Source of the DNA: UBA1234 sp964400015
GTDB lineage: Bacteria; Bacillota; Clostridia; TANB77; UBA1234
Direction: 5' to 3'
Assembly (NCBI GenBank): GCA_964400015.1
Contig: CAYNRR010000014.1
Location: 1 to 33,610 of the forward strand
Length of the DNA: 33,610 nt
The first letter of the stretch is position 1. Each line of letters opens with the position of its first letter. A program made the position numbers and the translations under genes. Of this stretch, positions 1-7,161 are shown one piece after another. The notes beneath the pieces are model-generated. The model was given only the letters and a program-made list of their open reading frames with translations, ran no database searches and was not told the DNA's origin.

Positions 1-425
1 AATTCATCTACATTAAGATAAGTAATTTTATCGTTTATATTCATAAATTTTTGAATATATTTATTATTAACATTACTTTTAAATTTTGCTTTATTTTTTA
101 TCCATTCTGCACATTCTTTCGCAACTGCTTTTCCATTTAATTTATTCTTTAATTTTATTTCAAATTCTGAACCGCCAATGATTTTTTCTCTTCTAAAATT
201 ATCTAATTCAAAAATTTTCTCTGTTTTAGCATTCTTTTTTTCCTTAATGAAAGTTGGATTAGTGAATATAAATTCTAATTTTTTTATGTTTTTAAGTTCT
301 TTTTTTAATTCATTAAATCCATACATCGAAAATACCGCTGATGCAATATAGCAATTATCTCCATTTTTTATTTCATTTTTTAAATCATTTCCTAATTTTT
401 TAATTCTATTATCTAAAGCTTTCAT
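1..425 (-). CDS. N-terminal part of a PLD-type helicase (partial at window edge)
   Basis: An open frame on the minus strand starts at ATG 423-425 behind an AGGAG ribosome site and runs off the window without a stop, giving about 141 residues. Near the start is a stretch like 'GDNCYIASAVFSMYGFNEL' followed by 'LEFIFTNPTFI'. This pattern is typical of the phospholipase-D-like N-terminal domain of large bacterial SNF2/DEAD-type helicases, where the PLD fold precedes the motor domain. Those proteins are commonly about 1000 residues long and are often found with restriction or defence genes; here only the leading domain is visible, so helicase motifs cannot be checked. A DUF4268 nuclease-like gene upstream on the same strand and an IS200 scar between them fit an accessory or defence region. 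The family call is inferred from the short N-terminal pattern. Confidence 0.6.
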   Translation of the reverse strand, partial: MKALDNRIKKLGNDLKNEIKNGDNCYIASAVFSMYGFNELKKELKNIKKLEFIFTNPTFIKEKKNAKTEKIFELDNFRREKIIGGSEFEIKLKNKLNGKAVAKECAEWIKNKAKFKSNVNNKYIQKFMNINDKITYLNVDE

Positions 426-477
426 AACTTTGCTCCTATTTTCTTATAAATGCATTCTACCATAAACTTCTACTTTT

Positions 478-615
478 TTAGCCCATAAAAAATTTTTTCC
501 TATACTTTTGCGAAAACACTATATGATATTTACAATTCCATTTTGTATCTGCTAAACTTGACCTATTATCATTAGCGTCTTCAGTTCTTATTTTCTTACT
601 AAATATACTATTCAT
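478..615 (-). pseudogene. tnpA: IS200/IS605 family transposase TnpA, N-terminal stump
   Basis: A 45-codon frame starts at ATG 613-615 after a GGGAG ribosome site and ends at TAA 478-480. It contains 'DTKWNCKYHIVFSQKYRKK', which matches the conserved beginning of IS200-type Y1 transposases ('HTKWNCKYHIVFxPKYRRK'). The full enzyme is roughly 130-155 residues and needs a later HUH motif and a catalytic tyrosine; both are missing, so this is a dead remnant. The DNA just upstream on the same strand (about 616-740), with the small palindrome GCTATATAGC, is probably the old untranslated left end of the element. The stump lies about 50 bases upstream of the helicase start. Identity is fairly sure from the motif; the element's limits are not. 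Confidence 0.68.
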
Positions 616-1066
616 ATCTTAAAACTCCCTTCATGCTTCCTTTTTTATCTTTACATGTCGAATCGTAGCGATACTGTAACATGGAGAGAATTTTGGGGCT
701 ATATAGCTAAAGACTTCTTCACTACCTGCACAGCCAGGATATTATTTTCACAAAAATCCCAGTTAACATTTTGCAGTTAACTGGGATAAATTTTGTGGTA
801 TAGTCTGAATAGTACCCCATAAAATATTATTGAAATACTTTTAAATCAATGAATTTTTGAAAAAATTTAAAAATTTTAATAAAATTAAATGCTTCTTGAG
901 AAAATTTATCAAAAGCATTAATACCAGATACAACACTTTACTCTTTCACTTATGGTTTAATGCTTGTTCTACTTTATTCATCAACAAGCTTGCAAAAAAA
1001 TTTTATGTATCGCATCTTCTTTTGTTATTATTAAATTTTCAATTTTTTCTTTCATCATTTTTCCTT
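616..1066. other. Gene-poor stretch: IS200 left-end remnant and degenerate coding traces
   Basis: This 450-base stretch holds no intact gene. About 616-740 looks like the left end of the IS200 remnant. A terminator hairpin follows at 749-797. On the minus strand, 981-1058 is a 25-codon frame with a weak AAGGA site (protein-like 'KIENLIITKEDAIHKIF'). After two frame changes there is another protein-like run ending at 827-829 ('GINAFDKFSQEAFNFIKIF'). Together they could be a decayed small gene once cotranscribed behind the DUF4268 gene, but composition here is very A+T-rich and chance frames are possible. Confidence 0.35.
749..797 (-). terminator. Rho-independent terminator downstream of the DUF4268 gene
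   Basis: A perfect 12-base-pair stem (756-767 with 776-787; arm ATCCCAGTTAAC) encloses an 8-base loop. On the minus strand it is followed by a run of five T, and CACAAAA/TTTTGTG extends it after a small internal loop. It would end transcripts from the DUF4268 gene before the IS200 scar. Confidence 0.6.
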
Positions 1067-1150
1067 TTATTTATTATAAATCTTATTAAATTCTTTTTTT
1101 ATTATTATTGCGTTCTCACAAAACCATTTAAATGCATCTTCCCATTCTTC

Positions 1151-1996
1151 CTAATTTTCTATATTACATTTCTTTATTGATTTTATTCTTGAAGCTTTTT
1201 TATTATCTAATCGTTGCCACTTATATTTTAAATCTGTTCTTTCTTCAATAACATCTTTGTTTTTAAAAAACAAATCATATATATCTTTATTATTATCAAT
1301 ATATACTTCTATTCCTATTTCATTTCTTTGTGTAGCACATGTTAATGAAATATGATACTCTGAACTTCCCATAGGTAAATCATACCAATGTTGTGGCAAT
1401 GCTTTTCTTTTATTAAATTCTTTAGAATATTTTTCATCACTTGCACCGTACTCTGCAAAAGATTGCCAAAACTCTCCTTGAAGTTTTGGTACCTTTCCTA
1501 AATTATTACTCACTTTTTGTGTTTTTCCCCAATCATTTGGTTTAGATACCACATTAAATTTAGGGGCTGGCACCGAATCTCCAATTTTCCATAATTCGAT
1601 TTCAAGTAAGAAGAACCCAACTTCTTCATCAGTATGTGCATTTAACCATTCGATAGCTTGTCTATGCTCATCTCTGGCTCTTTTTACAATCCATATAACA
1701 GTTTTGGCATCCTTTCCAGAAGCATATGTAATTATTTTTCCTAAATGGTCATGATTAGAATCTTCTAATTGATTTTCTATAACTATTTTTCTATCTGTGC
1801 CTTCTTCTTTTCCATAAATATCTACACTATATTTTCCAACTGCAGATTCTCTTTCTTCTAATACAATATCAATACCAATTGTATTGCCTAACTCTTTTAA
1901 ATTTTCTTCTTTACTTAGCCATACTGAAAAATCATATTCTTCGTTTGGCCATATATCTCTTAAATTAACCTTTTCTAGTTTTCCTAACTTATTCAA
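1151..1996 (-). CDS. DUF4268 protein with PD-(D/E)XK-like nuclease domain, 3' end cut by in-frame TAG
   Basis: About 281 residues. The N-terminus ('LGKLEKVNLRDIW') and a core 'YSVDIYGKE... KIVIENQLEDSNHDHLGKIITYASG' match DUF4268-type proteins. The D...E-N-Q spacing is that of a PD-(D/E)XK nuclease-like active site, so a DNA-acting role is likely but unproven. The best start is TTG 1994-1996: GAGGTG lies 8 bases before it, whereas the in-frame TTG at 2000-2002 is only 2 bases from that site. Translation stops at TAG 1151-1153, but the same frame continues to TAA 1067-1069 with 27 residues that complete the usual C-terminus ('EEWEDAFKWFCENAI'). The full frame would be about 310 residues, the family's usual size. 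This looks like a recent nonsense mutation; the shortened protein may be inactive. Confidence 0.75.
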   Translation of the reverse strand: MNKLGKLEKVNLRDIWPNEEYDFSVWLSKEENLKELGNTIGIDIVLEERESAVGKYSVDIYGKEEGTDRKIVIENQLEDSNHDHLGKIITYASGKDAKTVIWIVKRARDEHRQAIEWLNAHTDEEVGFFLLEIELWKIGDSVPAPKFNVVSKPNDWGKTQKVSNNLGKVPKLQGEFWQSFAEYGASDEKYSKEFNKRKALPQHWYDLPMGSSEYHISLTCATQRNEIGIEVYIDNNKDIYDLFFKNKDVIEERTDLKYKWQRLDNKKASRIKSIKKCNIEN

Positions 1997-2164
1997 AATC
2001 AATTCACCTCATCGTATAAAATTTTAGTGATCTGTCTTATTTCGTAATTTTTGATATTATCACATTTATCATTTTTATCGTTTTTAACAAGAGCTATAAA
2101 AGTCTATTTTTTATGTACCCATTTTCAAGAATTATGCTTTTATTTCATCGTTTACCATAGCACA

Positions 2165-2193
2165 AGTATATCGTTCAAAGGACTATAAGTCAA
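2165..2193 (-). promoter_or_regulatory. Promoter for the DUF4268 gene, with palindrome on the -35
   Basis: The minus strand carries TTGACT (2188-2193), a 17-base spacer and TATACT (2165-2170), about 160 bases before the DUF4268 start. The -35 lies in an inverted repeat GACT-ATA-AGTC (2181-2191), a plausible operator. Confidence 0.5.
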
Positions 2194-2262
2194 AAAAAGT
2201 TTTAATTCACCTGTAAGATAAAATAGTATAAATAAAATTACATCTTCCCATTTTCTTTCTCC

Positions 2263-2291
2263 ATTATATTCTTGTTGTATTTTTATGTCAA
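2263..2291 (-). promoter_or_regulatory. Second consensus-type promoter reading toward DUF4268
   Basis: TTGACA (2286-2291), exactly 17 bases, then TATAAT (2263-2268) on the minus strand. No gene starts right behind it; the next is DUF4268, about 270 bases on. It lies within a short protein-like open frame (2152-2313), so it may be a remnant of a former gene boundary. Confidence 0.45.
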
Positions 2292-2446
2292 CAACACTGC
2301 TACGTAAAAGGATTTACAGACTAATTTTATCATTTCTAATTTTGCCATATAGTTGTATAATTTATATAAATTATTGGTTATAGTGTTTGCTTTCATTTGC
2401 CAATAAATGTTTTGCTAACGCTTATAAAAATTTTAGGAGGTTGTGT

Positions 2447-2860
2447 ATGGATATTAAGTTAGATTATGTTATTACGGTAGATGAGTTCTTGGAAATGGTT
2501 GAATCTGTTGGTTGGAATACTTATCCTAAGCAACAAGTTGAAAAAGCTCTGCAAAATACAATGTATATGGTTAAGGCAACTGTTGATGATGAACTTGCTG
2601 GAATTGGCAGAGTTATTGGTGATGGTAGCATTGTTTGTGTTTTAACTGATATTTGTGTGAAACCTAAATTTCAAGGAAATGGTGTCGGATTTAAAATCAT
2701 ATCTGAATTAAAAAGTTTAATTGAAAGTAATGTATCCGATGGTGAAAAAATGCAAATAGAACTTACTCCTACAGCTGGTAAAGAGCCGTTTTATGAAAGG
2801 GTTGGTTTTAAATATAAACCCGACAAAATAACAGGCATGTATTTATGGATAAAAAAATGA
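2447..2860 (+). CDS. GNAT family N-acetyltransferase
   Basis: A 137-residue protein of the GCN5-related acetyltransferase fold, which moves an acetyl group from acetyl-CoA to an amine. Motif A is visible around residues 70-85 ('ICVKPKFQGNGVGFKII', the Q/R-x-x-G-x-G/A acetyl-CoA loop), followed by a C-terminal 'PFYERVGFKY' strand typical of the family. ATG 2447 is chosen because AGGAGG lies 7 bases upstream; the frame is open for 20 more codons but that extension has no ribosome site. The gene stands alone on the plus strand, converges on the ABC operon and ends at a strong hairpin terminator. The substrate cannot be told from sequence; relatives act on small molecules or on ribosomal-protein and peptide N-termini. 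Confidence 0.85.
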   Translation: MDIKLDYVITVDEFLEMVESVGWNTYPKQQVEKALQNTMYMVKATVDDELAGIGRVIGDGSIVCVLTDICVKPKFQGNGVGFKIISELKSLIESNVSDGEKMQIELTPTAGKEPFYERVGFKYKPDKITGMYLWIKK

Positions 2861-2921
2861 TCGGTATGTTTCTTATTGAATTATTCTTGAATCATTCATC
2901 GCTAACTATTATCATTATTAC

Positions 2922-2980
2922 AAAAACTAGTCATAGCTATGTCTCAATTTGAGCATAACTATGACTAGTTTGTTTTTTCT
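2922..2980 (+). terminator. Long hairpin terminator between convergent genes
   Basis: Arms 2924-2941 and 2954-2971 pair over 18 positions with one mismatch, and an inner CTCAA/TTGAG extends the stem to a very small loop. A T-rich run follows on the plus strand. It sits between the acetyltransferase and the convergent ABC operon, so it probably serves both directions. Confidence 0.8.
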
Positions 2981-2987
2981 TTTTACT

Positions 2988-4799
2988 TTACGTCAATGTG
3001 AATTGTGAGTTGTATAAGCTTGCGTAGAAACCGTTTTGCTTGATTAGTTCTTCGTGGTTGCCTTGTTCTATTATGTTTCCATCGTTCATTACTAGGATTA
3101 GGTCGGCGTTTTTGATTGTTGATAGTCGATGGGCTATGATGAATGATGTTCTTCCTTCTGTTAGCTTGTCCATTGCTATTTGTACTAGTTCTTCTGTTCT
3201 TGTGTCTACGTTTGATGTTGCTTCGTCTAGTATTAAGAATGGGGCTTTGACTATCATTCCTCTTGCTATTGTTAGTAGCTGCTTTTGTCCTGCTGAGATG
3301 CTGTCCGTGTCTGCTAAGACTGTGTCTAGGCCGTTTGGCAAGTTTTTTATGAATTGTTCTAGTCCTACTTCTTTGCAGGCTTGTAATATTTCTTCATCTG
3401 TAACGTTTTCGTTGTTGTATTTGATGTTGTCTCTGATTGTTCCGTTAAATAGCCATGTGTCTTGAAGTACCATTACGAATAGACTGTGTACTTGTTCACG
3501 TGATAGTTTTGAAATGTCCATTCCGTCTATTGTTATTTTTCCTGAATTTATTTCGTAAAATCTCATTAGTAGATTTACTAATGTTGTTTTGCCTGCTCCT
3601 GTTGGTCCTACTATCGCTATTTTTTGTCCGGCTTTTACGTCACACGAGAAGTCTTTTATTACTGTTTTTTCTGGGCTGTATCCGAATTTTACGTTTTCAA
3701 ATTTTATGTTTCCTACTACTTTTGTTTTGTCTAATGCTTGTGCTTTGTGTGTTTCGTCTTCCATTTCTTTTTCTTCTAAAAGCTCAAATACTCTTTCTGC
3801 TGCCGCAGCTGCTGATTGTAAGTTTGTTAATCCTTGTGCTATTTGTTGAAGTGGTGATGTGAATAACTTTACGTATATTATAAATGCTACTATTACACCA
3901 AATGTTATTACTTCTTTTGTTACAAGAATTGCTCCCATTATGCAGACTGCTACGTAGCTAAGGTTTCCTACAAAGCCCATTATTGGTTGCATAAGTCCTG
4001 ATAAGAATTGACTTTTTCTACTGCTTTCAAATAGTTCTTCGTTTAGTCTTTTGAATTCTTTTATTGATTTTGTTTTGCCATTATATGCTCTTACTACGTT
4101 GAAGTTTGAATACATTTCTTCTATATGACCATTGATGTTTCCTATTTTGATTTGTCTTTCATTGAAGTATTTTTGCGATTTTTTCATGATAACTCCCATT
4201 AAAGAGAATCCTATCATTGTTGTTAATATGGCTGTTAGTGCTAATTGCCAGTTTGTATAAAACATCATTACTACTGACGATATTAAAAGGAATATTGCCG
4301 ATACGAACGAGCCTAAGTTTTGGCTTATTGAAATTCCTATTGTGTCAATGTCATTTGTGACTCTTGATAATATATCTCCATATGAACTACTATCAAAAAA
4401 CTTTAATGGCAGTTTGTTTATTTTGTTTGATATTTTTGTTCTTAAATCTTTTGCTAGTCTGTTGGCCGATGTTGCCATTAACCAACTGTTTAAGAAACTA
4501 AATATAGCACTTAGTATATATACTGTTCCTAGGAAAATTCCTATGTTTTTTATTACATCAAATGCTATTCCTGTTTGTATGCCTGATATTATCGTATCTG
4601 TTAGTTTTGATAATTGATTTGGTCCTATTATTGAGCATACTGAACTTATTACTGAAAATATTATTGCTAAAATATAATATTTATTTATTTCTTTTTTATA
4701 TGTTAAAAGTTTTATTATTGACTTTTTGAAGTCCTTGGCTTTTTCTTGAACTCTCTGTGGTCCAACATTTCTTTGAACGTGTTTTTCTGAATCAGACAT
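2988..4799 (-). CDS. ABC exporter half-transporter, catalytically competent subunit
   Basis: 603 residues: an exporter-type membrane domain with six helices (about residues 40-320) fused to an ATPase domain. Walker A is GPTGAGKTT (398-406), the Q-loop glutamine lies near 446, Walker B ends LILDE with the catalytic Glu526, and the H-loop has His557. The signature is ISAGQ (501-505) instead of LSGGQ. Canonical Walker B and H-loop with a degraded signature is the pattern of the active half in heterodimeric exporters such as TM288 or BmrD-type proteins. Its start overlaps the 3' end of the partner gene by 8 bases, implying translational coupling. It probably exports drugs or amphipathic compounds; the substrate is unknown. 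It is the last gene of the marR-led operon. Confidence 0.92.
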   Translation of the reverse strand: MSDSEKHVQRNVGPQRVQEKAKDFKKSIIKLLTYKKEINKYYILAIIFSVISSVCSIIGPNQLSKLTDTIISGIQTGIAFDVIKNIGIFLGTVYILSAIFSFLNSWLMATSANRLAKDLRTKISNKINKLPLKFFDSSSYGDILSRVTNDIDTIGISISQNLGSFVSAIFLLISSVVMMFYTNWQLALTAILTTMIGFSLMGVIMKKSQKYFNERQIKIGNINGHIEEMYSNFNVVRAYNGKTKSIKEFKRLNEELFESSRKSQFLSGLMQPIMGFVGNLSYVAVCIMGAILVTKEVITFGVIVAFIIYVKLFTSPLQQIAQGLTNLQSAAAAAERVFELLEEKEMEDETHKAQALDKTKVVGNIKFENVKFGYSPEKTVIKDFSCDVKAGQKIAIVGPTGAGKTTLVNLLMRFYEINSGKITIDGMDISKLSREQVHSLFVMVLQDTWLFNGTIRDNIKYNNENVTDEEILQACKEVGLEQFIKNLPNGLDTVLADTDSISAGQKQLLTIARGMIVKAPFLILDEATSNVDTRTEELVQIAMDKLTEGRTSFIIAHRLSTIKNADLILVMNDGNIIEQGNHEELIKQNGFYASLYNSQFTLT

Positions 4800-6549
4800 T
4801 TTCCAACTCCTCCTTACTTAATTGCGAATATGCAATTTCTTGATATACTTTGCAACTTTCCATTAGTTCTTTATGAGTTCCTATGCCTACGCATTTTCCT
4901 TCATCTAATACTAAAATTTTATCAGCATGCATTACTGTTCCTATTCTTTGTGCAACTATTATTGAAGTTGTTTCTTTGTTATATTCTTTTAATGCTTTTC
5001 TTAATTTTGCATCTGTTTTGTAGTCTAATGCTGAAAAGCTGTCGTCAAATATACATATTTCTGGATTTCTTGCAACTGCACGAGCTATGGCTAGTCTTTG
5101 CTTTTGGCCACCACTAAGGTTTGTTCCGTCTTGCGAAATATTCGAGTCATATCCTTTGTCCATTTTTTCTACAAAGTCTTTTGCTTGTGCTATCTCTATT
5201 GCTTTTTTCAATTGCTCTGGTGTTTTTTCTTTTCCGTTTTCTCCGTAGTCTATATTTTCTATTACACTTCCACTAAACATTACTGCTTTTTGTGGAACGT
5301 ATCCAATCTTGTTAAGTAGTTTTTCTTGTTTGTATTCTTTTATATCGATTCCGTCTACTAATATTTTTCCTTCAGTAGCATCATAAAATCTTGGTATTAA
5401 GTTTATGAGCGTTGTTTTGCCTGAACCTGTTGAACCAATTATAGCTACTGTTTCTCCTTGATTTGCAGTGAATGATATATTTTTTAACGCGTAGTCTTTG
5501 CCATCTGGATATTTAAATGAAACATTTTCAAACACTAATGTTCCTTGTGTATCAGCATCTTCTTCTAATTTTCCATCTTTTATTGAGTTTTCAGAGTCTA
5601 AAACTTCAGTTATTCTCTTTGAAGATACTTGAACTCTTGGATACATCATAAATATCATCGATAGCATTAAGAATGATGTTATAACTTGCATTGAGTATGA
5701 TGAAAATACTATCATGTTACTAAATATTGAAATTTTATCCATCATGTTAGCTTCTTCTATAAAGTATGCACCTGTAATATATATGATAAGTACTATTCCA
5801 TTCATTATTAAATACATCATTGGTTGTAATATTGACATGGTTCTTTGATTAAATGTTTGTAACCATGTAAGTTCTTTGTTTTTGTTTTCAAATTTATTAA
5901 CTTGATATTTTTCTGCATTGAATGCTCTAACTACTCTTAAACCTTTTAAGTTTTCACGTGTTACGTTGTTTATTTCATCTAATACAATTTGAACTTTTTT
6001 GAAATTTGGATATATCAATTTTAATAGTATTGTAACAGTTAGTACCAGAACTATTACACATCCACCTGTAATTGCACTCCATGTTAAGTTTTGATTTAAT
6101 ATTTTCATAATTGCCCATACAGCTGTTATTGGAGCTTTTATAAGTAGTGCCATTCCCATAGAAAGCATCATTTCTAGTTGTGATACATCATTAGTTGTTC
6201 TTGTGATTAAGCTACTTATAGAAAACTTGTTCATTTCTTCCATACTAAAGTTTTCTACTTTGCAGAATAAATCATTTCTTATTTTCTTTGAAAATGAAGT
6301 GGCAACATATGCTGATAAATAGCCAACGATTACAGCAAATATTAAAGTGCCTGCTGCACATATAAGCATATACATACCTTGTGTTAATATTTCTGGTATT
6401 TGTGGCGTTGCAGATTGTATAAGTTTGGTTATGTTAGTCATATAGTCTGGTATTTTTAGTTCTAATCCAACCTGACAAACAATAAATACAACACAAAACA
6501 TGATATATATTATTTCTTTTTTTCCAAGTTTTTTTAATAACTTAAACAT
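4792..6549 (-). CDS. ABC exporter half-transporter, degenerate-site subunit
   Basis: 585 residues with membrane domain (about 12-305) and ATPase domain. Walker A is GSTGSGKTT (372-380) and the signature is canonical LSGGQ (478-482). Walker B reads ICIFDD, with Asp503 where the catalytic Glu is expected, and the H-loop carries Gln534 in 'VAQRIGT' instead of His. These changes mark the non-hydrolysing half of a heterodimeric exporter (TM287/BmrC type). Its degenerate Walker motifs would face the degenerate ISAGQ signature of the partner, while its intact LSGGQ completes the partner's active site, so the two genes fit as one transporter. It starts at ATG behind AAAGGAG, 15 bases after marR, and overlaps the next gene. 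Confidence 0.92.
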   Translation of the reverse strand: MFKLLKKLGKKEIIYIMFCVVFIVCQVGLELKIPDYMTNITKLIQSATPQIPEILTQGMYMLICAAGTLIFAVIVGYLSAYVATSFSKKIRNDLFCKVENFSMEEMNKFSISSLITRTTNDVSQLEMMLSMGMALLIKAPITAVWAIMKILNQNLTWSAITGGCVIVLVLTVTILLKLIYPNFKKVQIVLDEINNVTRENLKGLRVVRAFNAEKYQVNKFENKNKELTWLQTFNQRTMSILQPMMYLIMNGIVLIIYITGAYFIEEANMMDKISIFSNMIVFSSYSMQVITSFLMLSMIFMMYPRVQVSSKRITEVLDSENSIKDGKLEEDADTQGTLVFENVSFKYPDGKDYALKNISFTANQGETVAIIGSTGSGKTTLINLIPRFYDATEGKILVDGIDIKEYKQEKLLNKIGYVPQKAVMFSGSVIENIDYGENGKEKTPEQLKKAIEIAQAKDFVEKMDKGYDSNISQDGTNLSGGQKQRLAIARAVARNPEICIFDDSFSALDYKTDAKLRKALKEYNKETTSIIVAQRIGTVMHADKILVLDEGKCVGIGTHKELMESCKVYQEIAYSQLSKEELENV

Positions 6550-6564
6550 TTTTCACGTCTCCTT

Positions 6565-6996
6565 TTATGAATTAAAATTTTCAATCATGCGATCTAATAT
6601 TTCATTAAATATTTTTATTTCTTCTTTTGATATATTTTTCCCAAGTTTTTTTTCTACACATAGTATTTCCTTTTTTGCGTTATTTGAAATCTCGATAGCT
6701 TTCTTTTTTAATATAATTTCATTTCTTCTGCTATCAAAATTTGATGGTACTTTTTCTAAAAGTTCATATTTTTCCATTGTACGTAAAACATCTGATATAG
6801 TAGCCTTTTTTACACCTAATGCTTTTTCTAAATCTTTCTGAAAAATTGCCTTCTTATTATTTTTAATCATGTATTCAATTATTCTTATTTGTGTAGGACT
6901 TACAATCCTTTCTCTAGATGGATAGCTATGCAAAAAATCATTTTCTATTGCATGATGCAACTTTTTTATTCTAAATAATATCTCACTATTTTTCAT
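6565..6996 (-). CDS. MarR family transcriptional regulator
   Basis: 143 residues with the MarR winged-helix layout: dimerising N-terminal helix, helix-turn-helix around residues 45-75 ('FQKDLEKALGVKKATISDVLRTMEK'-like), a wing with 'SNFDSRRNEI', and a C-terminal dimer helix. It heads the operon, 15 bases before the first ABC half-transporter, the usual arrangement for a local repressor that releases its promoter when a substrate of the exporter binds. A ribosome site AGGGGG precedes ATG 6994-6996. A consensus promoter with two palindromes lies just upstream, which suggests autoregulation of the whole operon. Confidence 0.9.
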   Translation of the reverse strand: MKNSEILFRIKKLHHAIENDFLHSYPSRERIVSPTQIRIIEYMIKNNKKAIFQKDLEKALGVKKATISDVLRTMEKYELLEKVPSNFDSRRNEIILKKKAIEISNNAKKEILCVEKKLGKNISKEEIKIFNEILDRMIENFNS

Positions 6997-7042
6997 GTAT
7001 CCCCCTAATTCTCATACATTTAAAATACTTACTTTAACACTA

Positions 7043-7094
7043 GTACTCGCGTACATTCCTATTGTACTATCAAACAAATAGTATGTCAACATAC
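7043..7094 (-). promoter_or_regulatory. marR-ABC operon promoter with candidate MarR operators
   Basis: On the minus strand: TTGACA (7084-7089), 17 bases, TACAAT (7061-7066). The -35 lies in the inverted repeat GTATGT-CA-ACATAC (7081-7094). A second near-palindrome with GTAC ends, GTACTCGCGTAC (7043-7054), lies at about the transcription start. Binding by MarR is inferred from position and symmetry. Confidence 0.7.
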
Positions 7095-7112
7095 AATTAT
7101 AAGAAAAATATA

Positions 7113-7152
7113 AAAATAGTGCCAGTAAGTCGAAACTTACTGGCACTATTTT
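7113..7152 (-). terminator. Terminator of the radical SAM gene
   Basis: A perfect 18-base-pair stem (7113-7130 with 7135-7152) and a 4-base loop lie 9 bases past the stop codon. On the minus strand the stem ends in TTTTT and more T follows. Confidence 0.9.
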
Positions 7153-7161
7153 CATATTAAA

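Larger units (their letters stand above)
1997..2446. other. Divergent intergenic region between DUF4268 and the acetyltransferase gene
   Basis: No intact gene. It contains the two minus-strand promoters at 2165-2193 and 2263-2291. On the plus strand TTGCCA (2342-2347), 17 bases and TATAAA (2365-2370) may serve the acetyltransferase. A minus-strand frame open from 2313 to 2152 reads protein-like ('QQEYNGERKWEDVILFILF') but has no start codon with a ribosome site, so it is at best a gene fragment. Confidence 0.4.

Noticed and set aside
1067..1153. Recoded TAG as a sense codon in this organism
   Set aside because: The HMA gene ends normally at TAG 16691-16693 and no other gene needs TAG readthrough.
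3040..3862. Long plus-strand open frames opposite the ABC exporter genes
   Set aside because: They are antisense to strongly conserved ABC domains, have no ribosome sites and consist of low-complexity Leu/Ser/Phe runs expected from the complement.
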